Below, one piece after another: positions 1-6,660 of a stretch of 7,417 nucleotides of DNA. The stretch is from Polaromonas sp. GTDB lineage: Bacteria; Pseudomonadota; Gammaproteobacteria; Burkholderiales; Burkholderiaceae_C. Both the position numbers and the translations under genes were made by a program. The notes beneath the pieces are model-generated. The model did not search any database, was not told where the DNA came from, and saw nothing but the letters and a program-made list of their open reading frames with translations. Each line of letters opens with the position of its first letter. The stretch's first letter is position 1. Location: assembly GCA_013205645.1 (NCBI GenBank), contig JABMMH010000248.1, forward strand, positions 1-7,417, in the 5' to 3' direction.

Positions 1-2
1 AA

Positions 3-431
3 GCGCTGGCCCAACAAGTGCAAAGCGCAGGGCAAGAACTGAATGCGTCGATTCAACTGCGCGGCGATCTCGGCGCCGGCAAAACCACCTTGGTGCGTTA
101 TCTGCTCAAAGCGCTCGGCGTTGAAGGCCGCATCAAAAGCCCGACTTACGCCGTGGTCGAACCCTATACCGTCAGCGGCTCTGACGCTCAAGCACTCAAC
201 ATTTGGCATTTCGATTTTTACCGCTTCAACGACCCCGACGAATGGGAAGAAGCCGGCTTTCGCGAGATCTTTGCCAGCCCCGGCCTCAAGCTGGTCGAAT
301 GGCCAGAAAAAGCCGGCCAGCACTTGCCCGCCGCCGACTTGGTTCTGGCGATTGAACTGACGCCCGCCGATGAACGCAGCGTCAGCGTGCAAGCCCTCAC
401 GCCGGCTGGCGCAAAGCTGCTCAAGGCATGA
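3..431 (+). CDS. tsaE: TsaE, tRNA t6A biosynthesis ATPase (5' end cut by window)
   Basis: TsaE is the ATPase partner of TsaB and TsaD in making N6-threonylcarbamoyladenosine (t6A) at position 37 of ANN-decoding tRNAs in the cytoplasm. The P-loop GDLGAGKTT is at about 63-89. It is followed by SPTY (switch-like motif), HFDFYR, and LVEWPEKAG near the C-terminus, in the order usual for the family. The frame is open to the left edge, and GTG at 18 is only the first possible internal start. TsaE proteins carry roughly 20 to 30 residues before the P-loop, so about 10 to 15 N-terminal residues probably lie outside the window. The stop overlaps the amiC start (ATGA, 428-431), so the two are translationally coupled. 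Family assignment is firm; only the true start is unknown. Confidence 0.95.
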   Translation, partial: ALAQQVQSAGQELNASIQLRGDLGAGKTTLVRYLLKALGVEGRIKSPTYAVVEPYTVSGSDAQALNIWHFDFYRFNDPDEWEEAGFREIFASPGLKLVEWPEKAGQHLPAADLVLAIELTPADERSVSVQALTPAGAKLLKA

Positions 432-1756
432 AGATCGGGCAGCCACCCCGTCGCCGTGACGTGCTGCAGTTTGGCAGCTTGGTGTTGCTGCTGGGCGGGC
501 AACAAATCGCCCTTGGCGCCGACATTGTGGCGGTGCGCATGTGGCCCTCCAAAGATTACACGCGCGTCACCATCGAGTCAGACCGCCAGATCAAGGCGCG
601 GCAGTTTTTGCTGACCGACCCACCTCGCGTGGCGATTGACATTGAAGGCATTCAGTTGCTGCCGGCCCTGAGCGAGCTGATCGCCAAAGTCAGGCCCGAA
701 GACCCCAACGTGGCGGGCATTCGCGTCGGCCAAAACGCGCCCGGCGTGGTCCGCTTGGTGATAGACCTCAAACAAGCGGTGAAACCACAGGTCTTCACGC
801 TGTCACCGATCGAGCCTTACCAACACCGCTTGGTGTTTGACCTCTATCCACTGAAAATTCTGGACCCGCTGGAAGCCCTGATCGCCGAGCGCATGAAAGA
901 GCTGCAAGACGCTGTCGGCGACGCGCAAGTGGCGCAAGCCGACCCCTTGGGTGACTTGATCGCCGGTCATGCACGTCGTTCGGAATCGGCCAAAAATAGC
1001 GCACTCAACAGCGCCACCCTCAAAGAGAAGGTCAAAGAAAAGGTCGAGCGACTCGTCATCGTCGCCCTCGACCCCGGCCACGGCGGCGAAGACCCGGGTG
1101 CCATCGGCCCAGGCGGCACCTATGAAAAAGACGTGGTGCTGCAAATCGCCTTGCAGCTGCAAGACCGCATCAACAAGCAGCCCAACATGCGGGCCTACAT
1201 GACGCGCGACGCCGACTTTTTTGTGCCGCTCAATGTGCGCGTGCAAAAAGCCCAGCGGGTCCAAGCCGATCTCTTCATCAGCATCCACGCTGACGCGTTT
1301 TTCACGCCCCGGCCGCAAGGCGCCAGCGTCTTTGTGCTGAGCGACCGCGGCGCCACCAGCACCTCGGCGCGCTGGCTGGCCAACAAAGAAAACGCGGCAG
1401 ATTTGGTCGGCGGCGTCAACCTCAAAGCCAAAGATGCCAGCGTGCTGAAAGCCATGCTGGACATGAGCACCACCGCCCAAATCAGCGACAGCCTGAAGCT
1501 CGGCGGCGCCATGCTCGGCGAGATGGGCAACGTCGGCAGACTGCACAAGCCGCGCGTTGAACAAGCCAACTTTGCCGTACTCAGAGCGCACGACATCCCC
1601 AGCGTGCTGGTCGAGACCGCCTTTATCAGCAACCCGGATGAAGAGATCCGCCTGCGCAACCCAGCGTACCAAGCGCAATTGTCAGACGCCCTGATGCGCG
1701 GCATCTTGACTTACTTCGCTAAAAACCCACCGCTGGCGCGCAATCGGGCGCTGTAG
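428..1756 (+). CDS. amiC: N-acetylmuramoyl-L-alanine amidase, AmiC type
   Basis: A zinc amidase that cleaves the bond between N-acetylmuramic acid and L-alanine in peptidoglycan, used for splitting the septum during division. Of 442 residues, 1-31 form a Tat-like signal (RRRDVLQ, then a hydrophobic stretch), as in E. coli AmiC. Residues about 32-140 are an AMIN domain, which targets septal peptidoglycan. Residues 145-208 are a charged linker, and 210-432 are Amidase_3. Expected zinc and catalytic residues are present: H218 (DPGHGG), E233 (YEKD), H287 (SIHAD) and E396 (VETAFISN). The insert at about 322-372 (ADLVGGVNL to LGEMGNVGRLH) matches the AmiA/B/C autoinhibitory helix region, which implies activation by a LytM partner such as NlpD or EnvC (family knowledge). 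The only AAGG lies one base from the ATG, so initiation probably depends on coupling to tsaE. Length is normal and no defect is visible. Confidence 0.96.
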   Translation: MKIGQPPRRRDVLQFGSLVLLLGGQQIALGADIVAVRMWPSKDYTRVTIESDRQIKARQFLLTDPPRVAIDIEGIQLLPALSELIAKVRPEDPNVAGIRVGQNAPGVVRLVIDLKQAVKPQVFTLSPIEPYQHRLVFDLYPLKILDPLEALIAERMKELQDAVGDAQVAQADPLGDLIAGHARRSESAKNSALNSATLKEKVKEKVERLVIVALDPGHGGEDPGAIGPGGTYEKDVVLQIALQLQDRINKQPNMRAYMTRDADFFVPLNVRVQKAQRVQADLFISIHADAFFTPRPQGASVFVLSDRGATSTSARWLANKENAADLVGGVNLKAKDASVLKAMLDMSTTAQISDSLKLGGAMLGEMGNVGRLHKPRVEQANFAVLRAHDIPSVLVETAFISNPDEEIRLRNPAYQAQLSDALMRGILTYFAKNPPLARNRAL

Positions 1757-1776
1757 GGGACTATGACCGCGCCGGT

Positions 1777-1819
1777 GCGACTTTCCTCAAATTGAGTCGC
1801 TCCCTAGACGACTTTCGTC
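1777..1819 (+). terminator. Two hairpins downstream of amiC
   Basis: GCGACT (1777-1782) pairs with AGTCGC (1795-1800), and GACGA (1807-1811) pairs with TCGTC (1815-1819) around a 3-nt loop. They begin about 20 bases after the amiC stop, where an end of transcription is expected between convergent genes. No T-tract follows either stem, so this is not a clear intrinsic terminator; Rho-dependent termination is equally possible. Confidence 0.3.
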
Positions 1820-1860
1820 GGATTGTGAAATTCCTAAACGGGCAAAGTGTCGTTCTCCGT

Positions 1861-1904
1861 TTTCAAACAAAGCTGAAAGTTCACGGGAGAAGCCTCTCCG
1901 AACT
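1861..1904 (-). terminator. Terminator-like hairpin ending the pilus operon
   Basis: AGTTC (1878-1882) and GGAGA (1886-1890) pair with TCTCC (1895-1899) and GAACT (1900-1904). This gives a ten-pair stem with a 3-nt bulge and a 4-nt loop, starting 12 bases after the stop of the last pilus gene. Read on the - strand it is followed by an interrupted T-rich run (TTTCAGCTTTGTTTG). An outer pair, CTGAAAG (1873-1879) and CTTTCAG (1914-1920), could extend or compete with it. It is plausible as the operon end, but the T-tract is imperfect. Confidence 0.5.
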
Positions 1905-1916
1905 GGCGTCAGGCTT

Positions 1917-2426
1917 TCAGGGGTTGTAGGTCAGCGTCATGGTCAGCGTGGCCGCGAAGCTGCCGGCTCTTAGCGTGTGTTGACTGGCCGGGATCTTGCC
2001 GTAAACCGGCTGCGACTGGTTGCTGTCACCCACCGGAATGCTGCCGCCAATGAGGCTGCCGGTCGTACCATTGCCCCAGACGCTCGTGTAAGTTGGATCG
2101 GTGTGAATATTGAACCGCATGAGGTCGCCGCCACTGGCGTTGGTCAAGTAACGCGTGCTAATGCCATCACCGCCGCCCACTGTGCTTGAACCTAGAGCGA
2201 TGCTGTAGCTACCGCCAGTCGCAATGCCGGTGCACTCCACCGCAACGTCTGCGACGCTGGTCACATCCGCCGAAAAGAGCTTCCCAGCAAAGGTCAGCGG
2301 CTGGTAGGCGCCAAACGCCAGCCCGCTAGAACTGACGCTGCATCCCGCCTGCGCCGGCCCCACGGCAGCCAAAGTTAACAGCAGCGCGGCCGTTAGGCTG
2401 GTTTTAAAGTGCCATGCGAATTTCAT
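1917..2426 (-). CDS. SCPU-domain pilus subunit, probable tip
   Basis: A 169-residue secreted protein of the spore coat U (SCPU) family, the pilin fold of archaic chaperone-usher pili. The signal peptide is residues 1-27 with cleavage after AQA. The fold then starts at once: C29 (GCSVSSSGLAFGAY), C65 (AVECTG), the SVWGNGT motif, VYGKIP, and a final strand SFAATLTMTLTY. C29 and C65 should form the conserved disulfide. Only one residue precedes C29 in the mature chain, so the donor strand seen in shaft pilins is missing. It could accept but hardly donate a strand, which suits the distal tip (inference). Csu-type tip adhesins have two domains; this one has one. The ATG overlaps the usher stop (ATGA) and has a good ribosome site (AAAGGA, six bases upstream). 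It is last in the operon. The family is sure; the tip role is likely but unproven. Confidence 0.85.
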   Translation of the reverse strand: MKFAWHFKTSLTAALLLTLAAVGPAQAGCSVSSSGLAFGAYQPLTFAGKLFSADVTSVADVAVECTGIATGGSYSIALGSSTVGGGDGISTRYLTNASGGDLMRFNIHTDPTYTSVWGNGTTGSLIGGSIPVGDSNQSQPVYGKIPASQHTLRAGSFAATLTMTLTYNP

Positions 2427-4813
2427 TTACTGTCCTTTGTACAAACCAGCGGCCCGATGTTGCCCGGCAGGCCGTCGGCATCCGGTATGTCTAGTTCAAG
2501 CTGGCAACCGCCACCGGGCCAGCGCACCTGCACCGCTTGGCGGGTTTCAGCCAGGTCGGTCAACCAGACCTCGCCGCGGCGTCCAGCGATGAACTCCGGT
2601 CCATCCGGCAACAAATTCACCCGCGTACCCACGGGCACAGGTTGACCGTCCAGCTGGTGCAGCACGACCAGCGCCTGCCGAGTGCGGCGCACCGCAAAGC
2701 GCACCACCGAACCACTGCCGGGATAGGGCGTGACCTGTTGCACGACATTGCCGACCTCTACGTCCAGCGGCAGGTCAATCGGATCGATCTCAATCTGGTT
2801 TTTCTGCCATGGCAGCAGCCCCGGCACCAGTGCCAGTCCACGCTCATCGGTGATGGCCACCACTTGGTGGCTGCGCTTGACCGGAACACCAGCCAAGCCG
2901 CCCGCGTCGACCACAGCAAAACTGCCCTGGCCTACGGCGCGTGACGCGAATGGCAGACCCGCCAGCAAGCCGAGCGTTCCGCGCCCGCTGGCGCGCGTGG
3001 CAACTTGACCATCAGCGTCACTGGCCAAGTCCAGCCCCCATGCAAACTGGCTGGTGTTGCCCTGTAGGCCAGCGCTAGCGCGCTGACTCTCCAGCGTCGA
3101 CGCCTCCACGCGCCAACCCAGACCCGGCCCGGCCGGCGCATTGCGCGAAGCCGACACGGCGCCAATGGCTGGGCTGCCGCTGGCGCTGTTGATGCGCGCC
3201 GTGCTGTAAACGCCGCTGCTCAGCGGCAGGCTGACGGTAGCGCCTGCGCTCCAAGCACCGTCGCCATCCAGCCGTTTGTTGAGAGATATATTTAAGCTCG
3301 CGCGCTGCCATATTGGCAGGCTGGTCGACAGGCCCACAGATTGCACGCGGTCGCCGTCCCACCGCGTTTGCTGCACATAGCTGACGCCGCCGCTCCAAGA
3401 CGCCCACAACGGGCCGCCCAAGCTGGCAAGCCAGCGCGAGCGTGAACGCTGCGTCGGTGCATCAGCACCAATGGCTTCGCCAAAAGGTGCAAACCCCTGA
3501 CTCGCGTGCTCGTACTGCAGCGCACCACCACCGTGCGGCGTGCTGCGCTCAACACCCAACTTCAGCAGCTCTCCGCGCTCATTGAAACCTTGCGTGCTGC
3601 CACTTGACGCCGCCAGAGCAACGCGGCCAACGCCCCAGTGGCCGAGCAGGCTAGCGAGTTCCATGCCGGAAGCACGGCGCCGGGCTTGCAACTCAAGCCT
3701 AACCTCCCCGCTCAGGTTTTGACTCAGGCCCTGTCGCCAGGTGGCTGCGCCAAAGCCGTCACCATAAGCGCTGCTGTCCCCGTAGCCGGTGCGCAACCTA
3801 CCCGCTTCGAAGGAAAAATCCGTCAACCCCGGCGCTAGCAGGCGCGGCGATGCGTAATAGCTTTGCTGGATCACCGTTTCACGCCCCAGCAAGTCGCGCA
3901 CCACCAAATTGATTTCTCCCGCCCCGGTGACGGTCGGCACGTTGTTCAGCTCAAACGGTCCGGGCCGCGTCGGCTGGCTCAATCGGCGCGTGTTGTTGAC
4001 CAGCACCTCGACGGTGGAAGGCAAGGCCGCTTCCCCGCTCAACGAAAGTTGCGGCCGTGTGACAAAACCCGGCCGCATGCCAAAGTCGCGGCCCCAGCGC
4101 ACGCCGCCGTAACGCACCGGCCGACTCCAGCCGCCGCCCACGCCCACAGTGTCGCCAACGACCAGTGTCTCTAAGCGGTGCGGCAGATCGAAGCGCCAGA
4201 AGGTGTCGAGCCGGGTAGCGCTGCGGCGGGTGCCATCGTCACGCACCAGCGCCGAATTCACCAGACTGCCAAACCGGCCAAAGGCCACGGCCTCCAGCAA
4301 AGCACCGCTGGTGAGCGGCCCTCCAGTGCGACTGTGCGCTAGTGACAGGTCGTAATTGAGCAGCACGCCCGGTGCCGGGCGAGGCGGCGGCGTCGGTCGC
4401 GCGTCCTTTAGCGCCAGCGTCGAGCCAAGAAAAGCACCCGCCGGCGCGCTGATCTCTAAGCTCAGACGCTGTCGATTGATCGTCCAAGTGGCGCCCGCCA
4501 CTGCATTAATTGCGAAGGCCGGTGCGCCGTCGCTCAACGCACGGACCTTTTCTAGCGGTGCCAAGCGTGCCTCGGCCCAAGCCTCCGCCGGCAGCAGCAA
4601 AGCGCCATCGGGCCATTGCTCGACAAAAATTACATCGGCCAGCGTCTGGCGGTTCACGGTCACGTCCAGCAGCAGCAACTCGGGCTGTGGCGCAGCGCCC
4701 CAAGCAGGCAACAGCGCCAGCGCTGCCAGCCACAGCACGGTCAACGCCTTGCGTAGCGCACGCTGGGTAGCTCCGAGGGGCCGTGGACAAAAAAATGGAA
4801 AAAGGTCAAGCAC
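2423..4813 (-). CDS. Outer-membrane usher of archaic chaperone-usher pilus
   Basis: A FimD/CsuD-type usher: a beta-barrel pore in the outer membrane that receives chaperone-pilin complexes and assembles the pilus. Numbered from the longest frame (GTG at 4864, 813 residues), a hydrophobic signal core lies at about 41-57 after RALRK, and an N-terminal periplasmic domain at about 60-150. The barrel starts near 168 (VLLNYDLSL) and carries the plug at about 280-332 (STVEVLVNN, GPFELNNVP, VVRDLLGRE). C-terminal domains start near 670 with two cysteines, C787 and C808, probably disulfide-bonded. Length is normal. The start is unclear: the 4864 GTG lies inside a terminator hairpin, and neither 4837 nor 4813 (both GTG) has a ribosome site. 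The 4813 start gives a charged signal peptide and is used here; a start as late as the TTG or GTG near 4735-4745 is possible. It overlaps the next gene by ATGA. Confidence 0.92.
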   Translation of the reverse strand: MLDLFPFFCPRPLGATQRALRKALTVLWLAALALLPAWGAAPQPELLLLDVTVNRQTLADVIFVEQWPDGALLLPAEAWAEARLAPLEKVRALSDGAPAFAINAVAGATWTINRQRLSLEISAPAGAFLGSTLALKDARPTPPPRPAPGVLLNYDLSLAHSRTGGPLTSGALLEAVAFGRFGSLVNSALVRDDGTRRSATRLDTFWRFDLPHRLETLVVGDTVGVGGGWSRPVRYGGVRWGRDFGMRPGFVTRPQLSLSGEAALPSTVEVLVNNTRRLSQPTRPGPFELNNVPTVTGAGEINLVVRDLLGRETVIQQSYYASPRLLAPGLTDFSFEAGRLRTGYGDSSAYGDGFGAATWRQGLSQNLSGEVRLELQARRRASGMELASLLGHWGVGRVALAASSGSTQGFNERGELLKLGVERSTPHGGGALQYEHASQGFAPFGEAIGADAPTQRSRSRWLASLGGPLWASWSGGVSYVQQTRWDGDRVQSVGLSTSLPIWQRASLNISLNKRLDGDGAWSAGATVSLPLSSGVYSTARINSASGSPAIGAVSASRNAPAGPGLGWRVEASTLESQRASAGLQGNTSQFAWGLDLASDADGQVATRASGRGTLGLLAGLPFASRAVGQGSFAVVDAGGLAGVPVKRSHQVVAITDERGLALVPGLLPWQKNQIEIDPIDLPLDVEVGNVVQQVTPYPGSGSVVRFAVRRTRQALVVLHQLDGQPVPVGTRVNLLPDGPEFIAGRRGEVWLTDLAETRQAVQVRWPGGGCQLELDIPDADGLPGNIGPLVCTKDSK

Positions 4814-4848
4814 AAAGCTACGAGGCCCAAGCGTCACCGCGTCATGAT

Positions 4849-4874
4849 AAAAAAAACCGGCCACACGGGCCGGT
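4849..4874 (-). terminator. Strong intrinsic terminator between chaperone and usher
   Basis: On the - strand ACCGGCC, a CGTGT loop and GGCCGGT form a seven-pair, very GC-rich stem (4856-4874). It runs directly into eight Ts (4849-4856 read on +). It begins about 45 bases after the chaperone stop and lies before the usher coding region. In the + direction the A-tract precedes the stem, so it acts only on the pilus operon strand. Its form is textbook Rho-independent; its efficiency is unknown. Confidence 0.85.
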
Positions 4875-4918
4875 GTCGGGGAAGCTGCGCTTTCAAGTCA
4901 GGTCAATACCCACCCGGC

Positions 4919-5755
4919 TCAAAACGCGCCTGCCTCGGCCTGCAAAGTTTCACCGCTTGCGGTCAGCACCTGCACGCCGCGCAACGCACGGGTCTGATTC
5001 GCCGCCATCGGCACGCGCCATTCGCGCTCGGTGCCGGCCAGCAGGGTTTCGCCGTCTTTCAACGTCAGCGCTTGGCTCCAACCATCACCCGCCAGCGTCA
5101 AGGTCTGAACCTTCACGCGGTGGTTGCCGGCGTTGAGCATACGCAGGCAGGCGTCGACCGTGCGGGGTGCCACTGGCTTGACCCGCGTGGATGCCGCATT
5201 CGGTTCACAAGGTTTCCAGCGCAGCGCGTTGACGACCGGACTGGCCGGAGCGACCAGCACCGGCAAGTCATAGCGCATACGGAATTTGATGATCATGCCG
5301 GGCGAACTGGCGGCGGCGGCTGCTACGGGTTTGGCAACATTTTCTAGGATAAGCCGGTAGGCCAGTTCCTCGGGGCTGGGGCGAGGGCCCCGCAATGCCA
5401 CGCGAAACACCTGCTTGTCGCCAGGCTGCAAATCGGCAATCGGCGGTGACACCAGCAGGTCGTCACTGGGAACTGTCACAGAGTCGCCTTGCACGTCCTG
5501 ACGCCAGCGCAAAATTTCCGCCTGCAAGCGCATCGGCACGCGAGCCTTGTCGCTGAGCGTGACCGTCACGGCCGCAACACGCTGCCGCGCACCGACTTCC
5601 ACCACCACGGGACTGATCAGCACTTGGGCCAACGCCGGGCCGCTCGCGAGCAAGGCCGCGAGCGGCCCGGCAGCTGCCCGCCAGCCACCACGGCACAACC
5701 AGCGCCGACTAGCTGGAAACCCATGCTTGCCCCCCATGACGGGAGGCAAGCCCAT
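4919..5755 (-). CDS. Periplasmic pilus chaperone, PapD/CsuC-like
   Basis: A periplasmic chaperone that caps pilins by donor-strand complementation and hands them to the usher. From the ATG at 5755 it has 278 residues. The signal peptide is about residues 1-43 (arginine-rich, then AAAGPLAALLASGPALA, cleavage before Q44). The N-terminal immunoglobulin-like domain includes LVSPPIADLQPGDKQVFRV (101-119) and YRLILENV (133-140), with the long donor strand near MIIKFRMRYDLPVLV (154-168). The second domain carries C183 and C203, a likely disulfide, and ends with the LLAGTEREW segment. The open frame runs upstream to 5941, but that part overlaps the pilin gene in another frame and is not credible. The 5755 ATG is seven bases after the pilin stop. 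ATG 5737 and TTG 5698 are alternatives, the latter giving a more usual 24-residue signal. None has a good ribosome site. Confidence 0.9.
   Translation of the reverse strand: MGLPPVMGGKHGFPASRRWLCRGGWRAAAGPLAALLASGPALAQVLISPVVVEVGARQRVAAVTVTLSDKARVPMRLQAEILRWRQDVQGDSVTVPSDDLLVSPPIADLQPGDKQVFRVALRGPRPSPEELAYRLILENVAKPVAAAAASSPGMIIKFRMRYDLPVLVAPASPVVNALRWKPCEPNAASTRVKPVAPRTVDACLRMLNAGNHRVKVQTLTLAGDGWSQALTLKDGETLLAGTEREWRVPMAANQTRALRGVQVLTASGETLQAEAGAF
5725..5751 (-). promoter_or_regulatory. Intercistronic RNA hairpin after the major pilin gene
   Basis: In the - strand RNA GCUUGCCUCCC (5751-5741) pairs with GGGGGGCAAGC (5735-5725). The stem has eleven pairs including one U-G, closing a five-base loop GUCAU. 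It starts 11 bases past the pilin stop and overlaps the first codons of the chaperone frame, with the 5737 ATG at the edge of the loop. No T-run follows, so it is not a standard terminator. An RNA stabiliser or translation block is the likeliest role. Confidence 0.6.
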
Positions 5756-5762
5756 CACTGAA

Positions 5763-6296
5763 TCAGACCGTCCCAAAACTGACTGTGATGGTGATCGTGT
5801 CGCTGTAGGATTGCACCGACTTTTTAGCCTTGTCGGTCGCAAGAATTTTTGCCGACAAATCCAGCGACTGCGACACACCATTGGCCGTAAAGCTGGGGTG
5901 AGCAGCTGCGGTGCCACTGACAGCCGTCCCGGTTCCATCACTTGACGGATACGGCGTGTAGGTGATGAATTCCGTTGCCGTCGTACCGCCTATCAGCCGG
6001 AAGCTACCGGTCACGCCGTTTGCAGAAGCGTACGCAAACTTGGGCGATGTAGTGCCATTCGTGCAAATGGCGGGGAATGTTGCACCTGCTGAGGTGTTAG
6101 TTGAGGTTTGAGTGCCATCGGTTGTCAGCATTTCCAAGGTGCCTAAAGCGATTGCGCTACCAGCGCCCACCGTGCAGTCCGCCGCGACGGTTGCCGTAGA
6201 ACCCACGGTGGATGTATCGCCGCTTGCAGCCATCGCCCCACCCGCCATCATCAACGCACCGATAGCCAGTGTCAGTTTGCTAATTTTCGTTTTCAT
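5763..6296 (-). CDS. Major SCPU-domain pilin, CsuA/B-like
   Basis: A 177-residue secreted subunit that should form the pilus shaft. The signal peptide is residues 1-23 (MKTKISKLTL, hydrophobic core, AMA before A24). The mature N-terminus has about 17 residues (ASGDTSTVGSTATVAAD) before C41, matching the donor strand of archaic shaft pilins such as CsuA/B. C41 (DCTVGAG) and C78 (AICTNGT) are the expected disulfide pair. The last strand, SYSDTITITVSF, is the usual SCPU ending. Length fits the family. AGGA lies seven bases before the ATG, the clearest ribosome site in the operon apart from that of the last gene. It is first in the operon, next to the AT-rich regulatory region, and is followed by a stable hairpin, all consistent with high expression. 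It is rich in Thr, Ser, Gly and Ala and poor in charge, as is common for pilins. Confidence 0.9.
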   Translation of the reverse strand: MKTKISKLTLAIGALMMAGGAMAASGDTSTVGSTATVAADCTVGAGSAIALGTLEMLTTDGTQTSTNTSAGATFPAICTNGTTSPKFAYASANGVTGSFRLIGGTTATEFITYTPYPSSDGTGTAVSGTAAAHPSFTANGVSQSLDLSAKILATDKAKKSVQSYSDTITITVSFGTV

Positions 6297-6420
6297 TTTG
6301 AAATCCTATTCATAAAACCCTCAGAGCAAAATCGCCCCGCCTCAGTACGCCCTCGCAAGCCGTCTGGCAAAGCTGAGTGAATTGGGAGCCCAAAAAGCAT
6401 GCTCAGAACACTCAGCCTCG
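6297..6420 (-). promoter_or_regulatory. Structured 5' leader of the pilus operon
   Basis: The leader holds an 8-bp inverted repeat, GCTGAGTG (6372-6379) and CACTCAGC (6409-6416). It encloses TTGGG-AG-CCCAA (6382-6393) and the perfect palindrome AGCATGCT (6396-6403). In RNA this could fold as a multi-stem element about 75 to 125 bases before the pilin ATG. The pentamer CTCAG/CTGAG recurs at 6320, 6341, 6373, 6402 and 6411. The region could be an RNA regulatory structure or a protein-binding site. It does not match a riboswitch class I recognise. Confidence 0.4.
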
Positions 6421-6540
6421 CTGAAAAATTAATTTAATTAATTAATTAACAAGTTCTCTGTTAGACTACTTTTTATTAATTACTTTTTAGTATTTTTATT
6501 TACATTTTAATACAAAATATTACTTTTCTACTATGTCAAC
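6421..6540 (-). promoter_or_regulatory. AT-rich promoter region of the pilus operon
   Basis: Only 20 of these 120 bases are G or C, in an otherwise GC-rich window. On the - strand a perfect TTGACA box is at 6539-6534. At 18 bases further the best -10 match is weak (TTGTAT, 6515-6510), and TAAAAT (6509-6504) is too far. A start near 6503 would give a leader of about 200 bases. A weak -10 suggests need for an activator, and the AT-richness suggests silencing by an H-NS-like protein (inference). TACTTTT occurs at 6467, 6481 and 6521. Confidence 0.45.
6434..6449. repeat. Four tandem TTAA units in the pilus promoter region
   Basis: TTAA is repeated four times without a gap at 6434-6449, with a near-copy AATTAATT just before. 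It lies between the TTGACA box and the pilin start. Short tandem repeats of this kind can vary in number and alter promoter strength, but four copies is low. Confidence 0.6.
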
Positions 6541-6660
6541 GTCAATCTGCGGAGCGTTGTTGCAGGTGTGAATCAAAAAAGGGCTGAGGCAGATGGCATG
6601 CTTTAGGGCGGCACGATTCAAATGAGTGATTCCCAATTGAACCAACAACAATTTTTAGAG
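6541..6660. other. Intergenic stretch without a clear feature
   Basis: Together with the two regulatory regions to its left this makes about 400 bases without a convincing gene. I see no tRNA, transposase, CRISPR repeat or clear promoter in it. The only possible content is the short frame from 6622. Confidence 0.5.

Noticed and set aside
803..1678. Long - strand frame inside amiC
   Set aside because: Antisense shadow of a highly conserved amidase with all catalytic residues, and its composition is not protein-like.
4844..4849. TATCAT on the - strand as a -10 box for the usher
   Set aside because: Good hexamer, but the position 17 bases upstream falls in the terminator stem and has no -35 match.
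4814..4864. GTG 4864 as the usher start
   Set aside because: The codon lies within the terminator hairpin, and its first residues simply translate the U-tract. No ribosome site precedes it.
5756..5941. Upstream extension of the chaperone frame
   Set aside because: It overlaps the major pilin gene in another frame, has no signal-peptide character and no family resemblance. The chaperone signal peptide lies downstream.
6434..6449. TTAA repeats as an insertion-target scar of a mobile element
   Set aside because: No inverted ends or transposase lie on either side; tandem low-complexity DNA explains it.
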